Assembly (NCBI GenBank): GCA_963783095.1
Contig: CAWAMR010000003.1
Coordinates: 868,001-932,000 of the forward strand
Length of the DNA stretch: 64,000 nucleotides
DNA from: CAWAMR01 sp963783095
GTDB lineage: Bacteria; Planctomycetota; Planctomycetia; Gemmatales; Gemmataceae
Direction: 5' to 3'
Shown here: one piece after another, positions 1 through 8,509 of the stretch
How the letters are laid out: every line of letters begins with the position of its first letter
How positions within the stretch are numbered: position 1 is the stretch's first letter
Notes under the pieces: generated by a model
What the model was told of the DNA's origin: nothing
What the model saw: only the letters and a program-made list of their open reading frames with translations
Database searches by the model: none
Made by a program: the position numbers and the translations under genes

Positions 1-1206
1 GTGTTTCATGCCCAACTGCTTCAAGATGCCGGTCGATTGCGCCAGCTTCCCAAATCAACCCCGGATTTCGATTTCGCTGCGGCCATCGTCAACGCGATCG
101 TTCAGGACGACATCCGGCCAACCCCGTTGCCGACCCGGCGCAAGCGACACTCCTGGAATAGTTCGGTCGGCCCGTCCTGGATTCCCATGGTCCTGGCGGC
201 GAGTGTGGTATTGGTCGTTAGCCTTGGCTCCTATTTTTACTTCGCCATGAGCGATCGATTTGTCGCTCAACAAACGGAGCAGTTGAACCCACAACCCAAG
301 ACTGAGGTTCCTGCGCCAGCGCCGCAACCCAAACATGATGCTCAACAAGTGGCGAAGCCCGCTGAAGTGATCGTGCGAACTCCGCCCAAGAGCGAGCCAG
401 TCCCTCCGCAGGTGAAGGAGCCGGTCGTCGTCAAACACGAACCCGAAGTGCTTCCCGATCCGCGAATCGTCGAGAAAAACAACGACGCGATTACTTCCCC
501 CAGTTTACCAATGGGGCCGGGCTTGGAAATCGTCGAGAAGATCAGGCTCCCATTGATCCTGCCGCTTCGGGATCTCGATCAGCCTTATCCGCGTGAGAAA
601 TTCCGTGAGGATTTGAAAAAGGACGGTGTGATCCGCATTGATCTGTTCGCTCGCGACACCGCGAAAGCCACCGAAGCATTCCAGGCGATTCTCAAGCGCC
701 GGGGCCATCAGGTTATCGTGGAATCTCTGGTCGCGGAGCATTTCAAGAAGAAGCAGTTGACGGAGGTTCTCTTCTTCACCGAAAGTTTGACTCCTGAAGA
801 GTTTGCACAAGTTGTTGAGCAGCTTGGAGTCGATGATAAGAAGCTGGAAGCCAGGAAAGCCGGCGACGGCATCTTCGACAAGTTCGTTCTCGCCCCCTTC
901 CTGAGCGGCGACCTCGACAAGTTAGCCCGATTACTCGGTGTAACTTCCGGGCATTTGAAAATGCCCAGGCCAAGGACTCCGTTAGGTATCGACATCCGCA
1001 AGCCGCTGGAAGAGAACACCGCCAATGCACTGGCTCAGAATTTTCCAAAGAATAGAACGGCCGAGAAGCTGACGATGGTGCTGTCCTATTCGCCGATCAA
1101 TGCAGCGCCCCAACACTCCAAGGAGATCAAGAGTTTTCTGGAGAAACGCGGCGAACGCAAACCAGGGACGGTTCCCATATTACTGGTGATGAGGACCATG
1201 AACTAA
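1..1206 (+). CDS. Anti-sigma-factor-like single-pass membrane protein, probably 5'-truncated by the window edge
   Basis: The frame is open from the first base, with GTG as codon 1, so the true start may lie before the window. Residues 1-40 are a short soluble segment, residues about 60-82 form one clear transmembrane helix, residues 90-165 are Pro/Lys/Glu-rich with charged repeats, and residues 180-401 are a mixed globular region. A short cytoplasmic N-terminus, one helix and a Pro-rich linker to an outer domain is the layout of planctomycete anti-sigma factors, where an RNA polymerase sigma gene usually lies directly upstream. That neighbour is outside the window. No zinc-finger HC2 motif is visible. 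The role is inferred from layout only; another membrane-anchored protein is equally possible. Confidence 0.45.
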   Translation: MFHAQLLQDAGRLRQLPKSTPDFDFAAAIVNAIVQDDIRPTPLPTRRKRHSWNSSVGPSWIPMVLAASVVLVVSLGSYFYFAMSDRFVAQQTEQLNPQPKTEVPAPAPQPKHDAQQVAKPAEVIVRTPPKSEPVPPQVKEPVVVKHEPEVLPDPRIVEKNNDAITSPSLPMGPGLEIVEKIRLPLILPLRDLDQPYPREKFREDLKKDGVIRIDLFARDTAKATEAFQAILKRRGHQVIVESLVAEHFKKKQLTEVLFFTESLTPEEFAQVVEQLGVDDKKLEARKAGDGIFDKFVLAPFLSGDLDKLARLLGVTSGHLKMPRPRTPLGIDIRKPLEENTANALAQNFPKNRTAEKLTMVLSYSPINAAPQHSKEIKSFLEKRGERKPGTVPILLVMRTMN

Positions 1207-1310
1207 AAGGGTTACTGCTGCGTCCAAATGGGTGAGGGAAGCGAGTGTCGAACTTGCTTTCCTCACCCATTTTCATTTCACTTCCTGTTTCAGCTTCCAG
1301 AGCACGTCCC

Positions 1311-1637
1311 ATGAGTCAAACACTTACGTTGCCGGACGAGTTGTATGTCAGACTTGCAAAAGGTGCAGCCCAGCGCGGTTTGACCATCGAATCGCTGCTG
1401 GCATTCGTTTCCGAGATCGTTCTGCTGCCGAGTCGCCCGACCGCGCGAGATCGGCAGCGCAGCGAATGTATCGAGCGACTTTTTCGAGAAATACCGCGCC
1501 GGCGGATTGACGGAGCAGGATCGAGCCGAACTGAATCGACTCATTGATACGGATTACCAGGAGGCAGTGCACGTGCGGATCGCCTCATCGCCGCGAAAGG
1601 AACGACGGGCGATTCGGATTCAGGAGCGCGGCCTTAA
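1311..1637 (+). pseudogene. Antitoxin-like small protein, broken by two compensating frameshifts
   Basis: Translation from ATG 1311 starts MSQTLTLPDELYVRLAKGA and runs in one frame to about 1482. The coding sense then continues one frame over (FEKYRAGGLTEQDRAELNRL) and returns to the first frame near 1573 (ADRLIAAKGTTGDSDSGARP), ending at TAA 1635-1637. An extra T in the T-run at 1481-1484 and a missing C near 1572 explain both shifts. Repaired, it gives a protein of about 108 residues with a beta-strand then helix start and a DREL-type C-terminal helix, as in many planctomycete antitoxin-like genes next to PIN toxins. No toxin gene adjoins it, and function is inferred. The two shifts restore the frame exactly, which fits sequence error as well as decay. 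Confidence 0.5.
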
Positions 1638-1691
1638 TTCGCGTTGTGCAAGTAGCGGGATTTTGTTTTAATTTACATTCCCAGACGCAGA

Positions 1692-2050
1692 TTACTTTCC
1701 ATCCCAATCGTCGAAGCTGCGCCGACGGCTCGCGTCCCTTTGCCGCGTGGCAGCGATTTTCTTCTGCCAAAGATCCGCGTTATTCTTCGGATTCAGGTTT
1801 CTTCCGCAATCATGACCATGCCAGAAGCAACCATCGACGAATAGAGCAACCCGTTCCTGCGCCAAACAAAATCGGGATTCCCCAGCAACTTTATTTGGCG
1901 TCGCCAGCCTGTGATGTGTAAAGCACGAAGTAGGTGTACCATCTTTCCTTCAGTCGTCTTGTTGCCTTTGCTGCGGACTCGCGACATCAGTTCTGAACGT
2001 GATAATCCGCCGAAGCTTGTGGCAGCATAATTACTTGGGTGTCGTTTCAT
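1692..2050 (-). pseudogene. vsr: Vsr-type very-short-patch-repair endonuclease (frameshifted)
   Basis: Vsr nicks DNA 5' of T:G mismatches that arise when 5-methylcytosine deaminates, and is normally encoded beside a C5-methyltransferase. From ATG 2050 the product has the typical N-terminus (LSRSELMSRVRSKGNKTTEG, then IKLLGNPDFVWRR). A one-base loss near 1855 moves the hallmark motif into the next frame, where VALFVDGCFWHGHDC and a short basic tail ending FDDWDGK can be read to the stop at 1692-1694. The GNPDFV and FVDGCFWHGH segments hold the catalytic Asp and His residues of the family. Repaired length is about 120 residues, slightly short for Vsr. It is the last gene of the minus-strand defence operon, about 130 bp after the HNH gene. 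The identification is firm; whether the gene is really broken is not. Confidence 0.75.
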
Positions 2051-2181
2051 GACTTTGTCAACTCTATTGGGCCTTTTCACGAATGCCCTATCAGTTACCC
2101 GTTCAGGGTTCAACAAACCACTCCGACAAGGACTGTTGAAACGTGGTGGAGTGAATTATATAGCTTCGCAAAGTGGCGAGA

Positions 2182-3024
2182 CTAGCCCCGGCAGCCAGTG
2201 CGACAGAACCAGCGGCTGGCAGCCAGCGCACGATAGAGAGCGGCCATCCATGAATTCTTGCTCGAGTTCGTGCGGCTCTTTGCTTCCTCTTCCAGATGAC
2301 TCTTGACGCCGGTAACTCCGCACTTATTCAGCAGATGAGTAAGACGATCTTTAATACCTTCAAGCTCACTGGCGGCTTCGGATGAATAAACCCGCGCGAG
2401 ATTGAATGCTTTGAAGTGATGGCGAACTCGCAGAGCCGTCATTGTGCTCCATGATTCGGGTTTTAGGACGGCGAACTTCACGACGACCGGAACTCGCTTC
2501 TCAAATGTCGCCCGAAGCCAAATATCACCATCTACATTGTCGTAATATGGGTTGAGCGTCTGTCTACTGGCACAACCAGGGACTGAATTCCGTTTCGTGT
2601 TGTTGCAGTCATAGCAAGACGGCAATAAATTCTTGGGACATACCGCAAGGCCAGGGTATAGTGTTTTCGGCATGTAGTGATCGAGAGTCGAAACTTGACC
2701 GAACGCGCAAAGAGGGCATCTCCGGTGCTTGGCAAGAGCCATGATCTTGTTGTAATATACACGCCCACGAGATCCTATGGGTACCATCTGATCATCGTAC
2801 ACTGAGATCATTTCAGCCCGGGCGACCGTTCCCCCAACTGAATCATGCGATTCCAGTTCGTAAAACATCGCCGAGGCAGCGGCGGCGGTGAACTCTGCCT
2901 CTTGCCGGATTATTTCGTCCTTTACGTTTGCGAGCCTTTCTCTGAGTGCAGCGTTCTGGATGCGACCTATGCAAGCAAGAAAAACAACATCTGCTGTATC
3001 AGCAATCGGGGAGAGTGGCAGCAT
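2182..3024 (-). CDS. HNH endonuclease, PtuB-like partner of the upstream ATPase
   Basis: This 280-residue protein carries an HNH nuclease core in its middle: a first zinc-binding pair CPLC (about residue 105), then LDHYMPK with the catalytic His, then NLLPSCYDCNNTKRN, which supplies the second Cys pair and the final Asn. The N-terminal third is helical and charged. The gene begins 5 bp after the stop of the ATPase gene, so the two are surely co-transcribed and probably form one complex. An ABC-type ATPase followed by an HNH nuclease is the architecture of the Septu (PtuA/PtuB) anti-phage system, and I infer a Septu-like role. The sequence outside the HNH core was not recognised, so it could instead be a nuclease subunit specific to this methyltransferase operon. 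Confidence 0.72.
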   Translation of the reverse strand: MLPLSPIADTADVVFLACIGRIQNAALRERLANVKDEIIRQEAEFTAAAASAMFYELESHDSVGGTVARAEMISVYDDQMVPIGSRGRVYYNKIMALAKHRRCPLCAFGQVSTLDHYMPKTLYPGLAVCPKNLLPSCYDCNNTKRNSVPGCASRQTLNPYYDNVDGDIWLRATFEKRVPVVVKFAVLKPESWSTMTALRVRHHFKAFNLARVYSSEAASELEGIKDRLTHLLNKCGVTGVKSHLEEEAKSRTNSSKNSWMAALYRALAASRWFCRTGCRG

Positions 3025-3028
3025 TCTC

Positions 3029-4607
3029 TTACTGCCCCCCGTTCGAATTGCGCGTGGCTATAAGAGTTCGGATAAGCGCACGAGCCTCCGCCCCCAACTT
3101 CTTCGAAAACTGAGCGAGTACCGCTTCGTAGTTGCCACCTTTATCGACAGCTTCCTGGAGCAATTTGTGAAAGCCCGAGTGCCTGACTTCAAGGCTGAAA
3201 ACTTCTCTCGTCAGAACGCCTATATTTTCCCCAAATGTTTCTGCCTCGGGCCGCTCTGCTTTGACTAAATCTCCGTATTTTTGTAGTTTCCAGGCACATG
3301 TGGCCGGAACTTCTTGCAACACTACAGGAGAATGCGTGGCGATCACGGCGACCCCATTGCGGTTAATGAGCAGGTCGGAAAGTGCGCGGATGAACGCAGA
3401 AAGCAAAGGAGGGTGGAGGTGTGACTCTGGCTCGTCGAACAGGATCAAGGTACGTTCCTCGACCGTTTCTACGAGACGAGTAATGGTAAGTAGCACGATC
3501 TTGTGGCCGGTGCTAAGATTCAAGAACAGTGATGTGGCATCATCGGCCAACTTTCCAATCGCGGCTTTCCAATCGACCGTTGGTTCTTCTTCATCTCCAA
3601 AGCCGTCAATCAATGAAGAGACGTTGGCTGCCCTGAAGTTGGGGTCGGCCTCAAGAGTTTTCACCGCTTCGCGCCAACGATCAGCTCTAGAACTGGTGAC
3701 GCACTTCTCCAAGCTTTTTGAAAAATCCGTTGTCAGAATATGCAAGTTCTTCGGCGTACCCTTCCCGGTTACATTCTTGCTTGTACTCTTCAGTCCCACA
3801 TAAGAATATCTAATGCCTTCGGTTTCGCCCCGGCGATCCGGAAGCGGATCAAACGGATCGAACGCACTAAAGCTCACTGAAACAACATTCGCGAATAAGT
3901 CAACACTTTTGCTCTGCCCGAGCGGCTCGAAGATGCCATTTTCTTGTGCGTCTTCCCGGCCCATCCAAAAGCGCGCGAGCCATGTGTTCAAGAATCCAAG
4001 TCTTACCAACCCCATTGGGACCGATCAAGACATGGATATTGGACGGCGGTTGTGAACCTGGCTCGACCTCAAATGAAAGAATTACGGGTTCTAGCTCCTC
4101 GTCTATTGGCTTTGGACCAGTGTATTTGAACTCGTACGAAGTTAGGCGAGCATGGCCTTGGGCGAGTCGACGGAATTGTCCTTGGACTGTGACACCAGTT
4201 ACTGAGCGCAGTAGCGACTCGATGGTGACGGTCTCAGCCTTGGCTTTCTCGAATAGTTCATCGTCTGCCGCTATGTCACGAAGACTTGTTAGTACACGGT
4301 TTCGAATCGCCTTCCGTCGTTCCTTGAGACGTTCATAGTATGTGTCGTCCTGCCCGAGCGAGAAGAATTTTGCATCGAGAATCTCAAATTCGGCGGGAAT
4401 GTCGGGACGTTGCTGGTCCTTTTTCATTCGGAACTGGCCAATCTTAACGTCACCGATGTAGTGGGGGATTCCCTCCGAGTCGCAGATTATCAATGTGTAT
4501 TGAGTGGTGAACTTGTTCCAATCGTTCCAGTTGTCCTTGACGAGGTACGCCCGGCCGCGAGCATCAACCGGTAGTTTGGCTCCGGGGTCAAGGACAGTGA
4601 AGTACAT
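3029..4607 (-). pseudogene. ABC-type AAA ATPase, PtuA-like (one frameshift as given)
   Basis: The N-terminal 215 residues (4607 to about 3960) end with a Walker A motif, HVLIGPNGVGKTWILEHMAR. A single-base shift near 3957 puts the rest in the next frame. The C-terminal part (about 3960 to 3029) has a signature-like LSTGHK, a Walker B LILFDEPESHLHPPLL and the switch His in VIATHSP. Repaired length is about 520 residues. Motif order and the DEPESHLHPP box place it in the OLD/RecF-like ABC ATPase group used by Septu, Gabija-like and retron effectors. No TOPRIM domain is visible, so the nuclease partner is presumably the HNH protein encoded 5 bp downstream. It lies between the methyltransferase and HNH genes. 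The frameshift may be a sequence error, because both halves are otherwise well preserved. Confidence 0.75.
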
Positions 4608-4722
4608 AAGTTACACTAACTCCTCGGATCAAAGCTCGCTTTTGAAGCCAGCCGCCAGCCCCATGCGAATCGGAACATCGTTGTTCTATGGCGCACGTTG
4701 CGACTTACTTTTTGTCATCATT

Positions 4723-5817
4723 CTAAATTTGTTTGTGTTTTCGCGAATCGCGTCTGCGCAAGCTTTCCGCCAGCGCTGCCGCAAAATCGCAAGGCAGCGC
4801 ATTTCCAATCATCTCGCAAACATGTTCCATATATGGCGTCGAGAAGACGTAATCGGCGGGAAAGGTCTGAAGCAAGGCAGCTTCACGCACCGACAGCGTC
4901 CGATTCTCTTCCGGATGACCAAACCTTCCCTTACTCAGCGTGGTGCACCCCGCGGTAATTGTGGGCGACACATCGTCCCATTTCATCCGTCCGTATACGT
5001 TACTGAAGCCCGCTTCCTTATCTTGATGGCACACGGGCCGCAACCGCTTGGGTATCGTCTTCCAGTGCGTGCCCGGTGTGGCATGACGCAAGCGACTTTG
5101 GTTCTGCTTGGAAAGCTCTCTCACAAGATGCCAATCATGGCCCCGCGACCCGACCAGCCCCCTGACTTCCGCCAATGTCTTCGGCGTTGGCATTCCCTCG
5201 ATCACGCTCCGAACAGTCTTCCACTTCGGCAAGCCCCCCACGCCGGTCTTCGAGTGCGTTGCTTTCGGCAACGGCACCCCGAAACCGCGTCCTGCCAGCA
5301 AGACAAGCCGACGACGGCTTTGCGGAATGCCGTAGTCAGCAACTTGAAGTACATCCCATTCGGGAATATACCCGGCGGCTTCAATCCGCCGGACGAACTG
5401 ATTGAACAAACGCTTCCCTTTTTGGGCCAACCCAGGCACATTCTCCATCATCAGTGTGAGTGGCCGCGCTTCCTCGACAAGCCGGGCCAGTTCAATAATC
5501 AACCGGTCTCTCGGGTCCGTTCTCTTGTACTTAGACGTAAGGCTTGTAAACCCTTGGCATGGCGGGCAACCGGCCAAAAGGTGAATAGTCGCACCTTCGG
5601 TTTCAGCGAGCAAATCAGTTCCGGTTACTGTAGTGACATCCTGCTTGAAGACGCGAGTCTCCGGATGATTCACCTTGAATGTCGATACCGCGTGTTGCTC
5701 AATCTCTACGCCAACAGCGACGCGAAATCCCGCAGCCTTCAGCCCTGTCGTTAGCCCGCCGGCACCACTGAAAATGTCCACGGCGAAAAGGGGCGATTGC
5801 TTATTTCTTACCTGCAT
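4723..5817 (-). CDS. DNA (cytosine-5)-methyltransferase
   Basis: A typical C5-methyltransferase. Motif I is FAVDIFSGAGGLTTGLKAAG near the N-terminus, motif IV is AGCPPCQGF with the catalytic Cys, motif VI is MMENVPGL, motif VIII is YGIPQSRRRLVLLAG, and the C-terminal motifs IX-X include SVREAALLQTFP and IGNALP. Between VIII and IX lies the target-recognition region, about 100 residues; its target cannot be read from sequence. I prefer ATG 5817 to the upstream ATG 5856, because homology begins there and a purine-rich AAAGGCAG precedes it; the start overlaps the GHKL gene's end by 17 bp, so translation is coupled. In the operon it would protect host DNA from the GHKL/nuclease and HNH components, and it explains the Vsr gene at the end. 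Confidence 0.9.
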   Translation of the reverse strand: MQVRNKQSPLFAVDIFSGAGGLTTGLKAAGFRVAVGVEIEQHAVSTFKVNHPETRVFKQDVTTVTGTDLLAETEGATIHLLAGCPPCQGFTSLTSKYKRTDPRDRLIIELARLVEEARPLTLMMENVPGLAQKGKRLFNQFVRRIEAAGYIPEWDVLQVADYGIPQSRRRLVLLAGRGFGVPLPKATHSKTGVGGLPKWKTVRSVIEGMPTPKTLAEVRGLVGSRGHDWHLVRELSKQNQSRLRHATPGTHWKTIPKRLRPVCHQDKEAGFSNVYGRMKWDDVSPTITAGCTTLSKGRFGHPEENRTLSVREAALLQTFPADYVFSTPYMEHVCEMIGNALPCDFAAALAESLRRRDSRKHKQI

Positions 5818-7966
5818 CGAGCTTCTGCCTTTCGGCTTCTTTGAGAAAGGCTTCATGCATCTTCCGAGTCCTATTTAGAAACGATCCCCACGACACCTGT
5901 GTGAGACCGCCACTTGCCTGCATTCCGTCGAACGCAACCTTTTGAGCACCCTTTAACGACACCTTGTCGCACACCAAGGTAATATGGAACTTCTCGAATC
6001 CTCGCAGAACATCCTCGTTTTTGTTCTCGTGGAAGAAGGCATCCATAGTGTCATGATATGTTACGATTCGGTCCATCTCCATGTTCTGCAGCGCATGCCC
6101 TGGCCTCTTGATTTCAATGATCTCGACCGCATCGTCTTGAGTCGTCATCACGAACTGTGATGTCATCACAAACGCGCTCCGCTTGTCTCCTTTATGCGGG
6201 GTTGCCCCGAAAATCGTTATCGTTTCGCCGGTTTGTTCCTTGTAAAAGTGGACGAATCGGTTCTTCAAATTTGTTAGTGACTGGTTGTCGCTGATTGGTG
6301 ACCACTGCGGATTTATTAGCCAAGGCGCTTGCTCAATAAGTGCCTGAAAGGGTTCCTCCATCGTGTTAGTGTCCTCCTTCAATTCCGCAACTTTCTTGAT
6401 GACCTTAACCCGATCATCGGCGATTCGTCCGAATGATGACAACTCCGCGACTCTGGCAATCCGAAGGATGTTGGTGACAACCTCAAGCGTATGCGCATCC
6501 CCCCCGCCTCGGTCAGCTTTTCCTCTAGCGTAATGTGCGGGCCAAGCAGCATCGCAAGTTTGAGCAAAGTGCCGCAATGCTGCTTGTCTTCCAATTCCTC
6601 GGGCCGTGCTGACTTGGCGATTGTCTCGGCGATCTCCAATGTCTTTTCCCGAATGGCTGCTTGGTGCTCGCCCGGGAACTCGTGGTCGAACTTTATCCTC
6701 GATGTGAGTCTGTTCCTTGAACAAGTCCCAAGCTGCTATGCGCATTGGCTGCCGAGTCAATGCACCAATTACCTTTACAACGTTCTGTCCCCATGTCTCA
6801 AATGCTTTCCCGAGTGGAAACGACCAAAGGATGTCTTGTCGATCAGTCCTGATTAGGTCCTCCTCTTCATCCAGCCAGTCGGCGTTTAGAACGCCAACGA
6901 GGTAAGACCGGATGTCGTATTCGCCCGTGAAACCTCCTGTTCTCCTGAAGATACTAGTTTGCGCCGCAATCTTCCCCCTGCAGTAAATACGTACCCCTGC
7001 CATGAGATCATCATGGTACGGAAGCTTCGAGTAGCCCATCCATCCAGTTACCGGATAATGCCTGCCTTCGTGTTCGAAACTCGCCGTCACATCCTGGCGT
7101 TCCTCTCCGTCCTCCGAAAAAGCTCCGTACTGTGGCGGGTCATAGCGCTCGCCGCTATCGTCGAGTTTTTCGCGAAACTCGATCTTCGTGTTCGACTTGA
7201 GCACGATGTCAAAGTCACCAACCGTTCTGGTGGCGTCTTTGACCGCGGCTGTCTTCTCGCTGTCCCGCAGGATGATTTCCCAGTTCGCGGTCTTCACACC
7301 AAATCGTTGGGCGAGTTGACGGTCAAAATCTTCGATCTTTGGCACATGCCGATAATCAAACTGGCTCATGCGAATCGTCGTTCCTGTCTTCGGCTGCAGC
7401 GTGCCATTCTGGGGACCGGCTTTCGGAAAGTATGGCGCGTCGTCGTCCTGCATCATGCTCGAACGATCGAGAGTGAAGTGTGCCGTGAGATACCCCTTGG
7501 TTTCTCCCTGCTGCATCCTTTCACCACCGGAAGTGATAACCTCGATACGCTCGCAAATGCCCAGTGGGGCAAGTTTCCCCACTCCTTTCCTGCCCATCAC
7601 CTTCCGCTTAAATTTTCGAGATAGGTCTCCACGCCTCGGATCCTTCCTTCGCTCGGCACCAACGACAAGGTAGAAGTCATTGACTTCCTCCGGTGTCATG
7701 CCGGTGCCGTTGTCAACGACTTCGATTGTGTAGCCCTTGTCTTTCAGAGTCCCCTCGTGCTTTTCTGCCAACCACTCCGCCATTGGGGCCGAGATCGTCA
7801 CTTTGGTTGCGTCGGCATCATAGCTGTTTGCCACCAACTCAGCGATGGCGGCTGAAACACGGTCGTATAGCTTGACCCCAAGCTTGTCGACGGTCAAACG
7901 CGAGATCCGCATCCTGTACTTTGGAAGCAATGGACGCGATTGCAAGGGTTTTGTCTGCTTTCCCAT
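5801..7966 (-). CDS. MORC/GHKL-type ATPase fused to a restriction-endonuclease-like C-terminal domain
   Basis: Residues about 15-250 form a GHKL (Hsp90/MutL/MORC) ATPase: N-box AIAELVANSYDADATKV, G1 VEVVDNGTGM-type VVDNGTGM, G2 MGRKGVGKLAPLG. An S5-like second domain follows. The C-terminal 200 residues begin PFQALIEQAPWLINPQWSPI and contain VEIIEIKRPGHAL, a D/E-x-K-like nuclease core as in Shedu-type DUF4263 proteins. The first gene of the operon, it overlaps the methyltransferase start. Residues about 425-490 are read in the wrong frame: shifts near 6692 and 6498 compensate, and the other frame gives the sensible helix EIAETIAKSARPEELEDKQH. Fusions of MORC-like ATPases with nucleases next to methyltransferases are known from restriction-modification islands, so I infer a restriction subunit. 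The nuclease assignment rests on one motif. Confidence 0.8.
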   Translation of the reverse strand: MGKQTKPLQSRPLLPKYRMRISRLTVDKLGVKLYDRVSAAIAELVANSYDADATKVTISAPMAEWLAEKHEGTLKDKGYTIEVVDNGTGMTPEEVNDFYLVVGAERRKDPRRGDLSRKFKRKVMGRKGVGKLAPLGICERIEVITSGGERMQQGETKGYLTAHFTLDRSSMMQDDDAPYFPKAGPQNGTLQPKTGTTIRMSQFDYRHVPKIEDFDRQLAQRFGVKTANWEIILRDSEKTAAVKDATRTVGDFDIVLKSNTKIEFREKLDDSGERYDPPQYGAFSEDGEERQDVTASFEHEGRHYPVTGWMGYSKLPYHDDLMAGVRIYCRGKIAAQTSIFRRTGGFTGEYDIRSYLVGVLNADWLDEEEDLIRTDRQDILWSFPLGKAFETWGQNVVKVIGALTRQPMRIAAWDLFKEQTHIEDKVRPRVPGRAPSSHSGKDIGDRRDNRQVSTARGIGRQAALRHFAQTCDAAWPAHYARGKADRGGGDAHTLEVVTNILRIARVAELSSFGRIADDRVKVIKKVAELKEDTNTMEEPFQALIEQAPWLINPQWSPISDNQSLTNLKNRFVHFYKEQTGETITIFGATPHKGDKRSAFVMTSQFVMTTQDDAVEIIEIKRPGHALQNMEMDRIVTYHDTMDAFFHENKNEDVLRGFEKFHITLVCDKVSLKGAQKVAFDGMQASGGLTQVSWGSFLNRTRKMHEAFLKEAERQKLDAGKK

Positions 7967-8331
7967 TAGCTCTCCCGGGCTTTCCAGCAGTCAATTAAGG
8001 GAAAGGATACGCAAACAGCACGAATGACGCCAGCCTTTGGGGAAGAGGAAGTGGCACGCAGGTTTTGATGTTGTTTATAGCTTACCTACACCTTGTTCTA
8101 TCCGCAACGACCGTTGGGGCGGTATAATACATGAAGACAGCCCGCGCAACCATATTGCTGCTCTATCCAGCACAAAAAGATCGCAGATTGACTACTTGAC
8201 AAGCCGAGCTTAGAATGACAAGGGTATTGTAGTGAACCAAAGTTCACTTTTCCAGTAACCTTTCGACAGGGATTTGCGTTGCACCCCCCTTAAGGAAAGT
8301 GTGCCAAATTTAACTTGCCTAACAGGTAGTC
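7967..8331. other. Intergenic region upstream of the defence operon
   Basis: No gene is visible. The minus-strand operon presumably starts here. A TATAAT at about 8122-8127 lies on the plus strand but has no convincing -35 box at normal spacing, so I do not call a promoter. Confidence 0.3.
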
Positions 8332-8508
8332 ATGGAGTCTTTCGATCCCAAAGCTGTGGCAAACTTTTTCCTTGAGCGCGCTCAATCCGAGGATGCTACG
8401 CTCACTCCAAAAGTTCGATTTTTTTCACCCGGCTGGTAATTGGGATTAGCCAAACGATCGTTGATTGATGAGCCTGTTCAAGCTTGGGCGTGGGGCCAGT
8501 TATTTCAA
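8332..8508 (+). pseudogene. Panacea (SocA/DUF4065) domain N-terminal remnant
   Basis: ATG 8332 opens MESFDPKAVANFFLERAQSE and TLTPKVRFFSPGW, then a TAA, after which the same frame continues LGLAKRSLIDEPVQAWAWG up to about 8508. This matches the start of Panacea domains (DPKAVANFFL, LTP-MKLQK-FAHGW, PLIDEPVQAWRWGP) with the LTPMKLQK stretch partly lost and a stop inserted. Panacea proteins are antitoxins or phage-related regulators. The similarity ends abruptly where the modular repeat array begins at 8510, so the rest of the gene was deleted or replaced by the array. Confidence 0.6.
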
Positions 8509-8509
8509 T

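Noticed and set aside
4504..5754. Long plus-strand frame of 416 codons opposite the methyltransferase
   Set aside because: It is the antisense shadow of the methyltransferase and ATPase genes, which have clear motifs.
6959..7624. Plus-strand frame of 221 codons opposite the GHKL gene
   Set aside because: Antisense shadow; the minus strand has N-box and G motifs.
8122..8127. Promoter with TATAAT on the plus strand
   Set aside because: No matching -35 box at 16-18 bp and no gene directly downstream, so it is not called.
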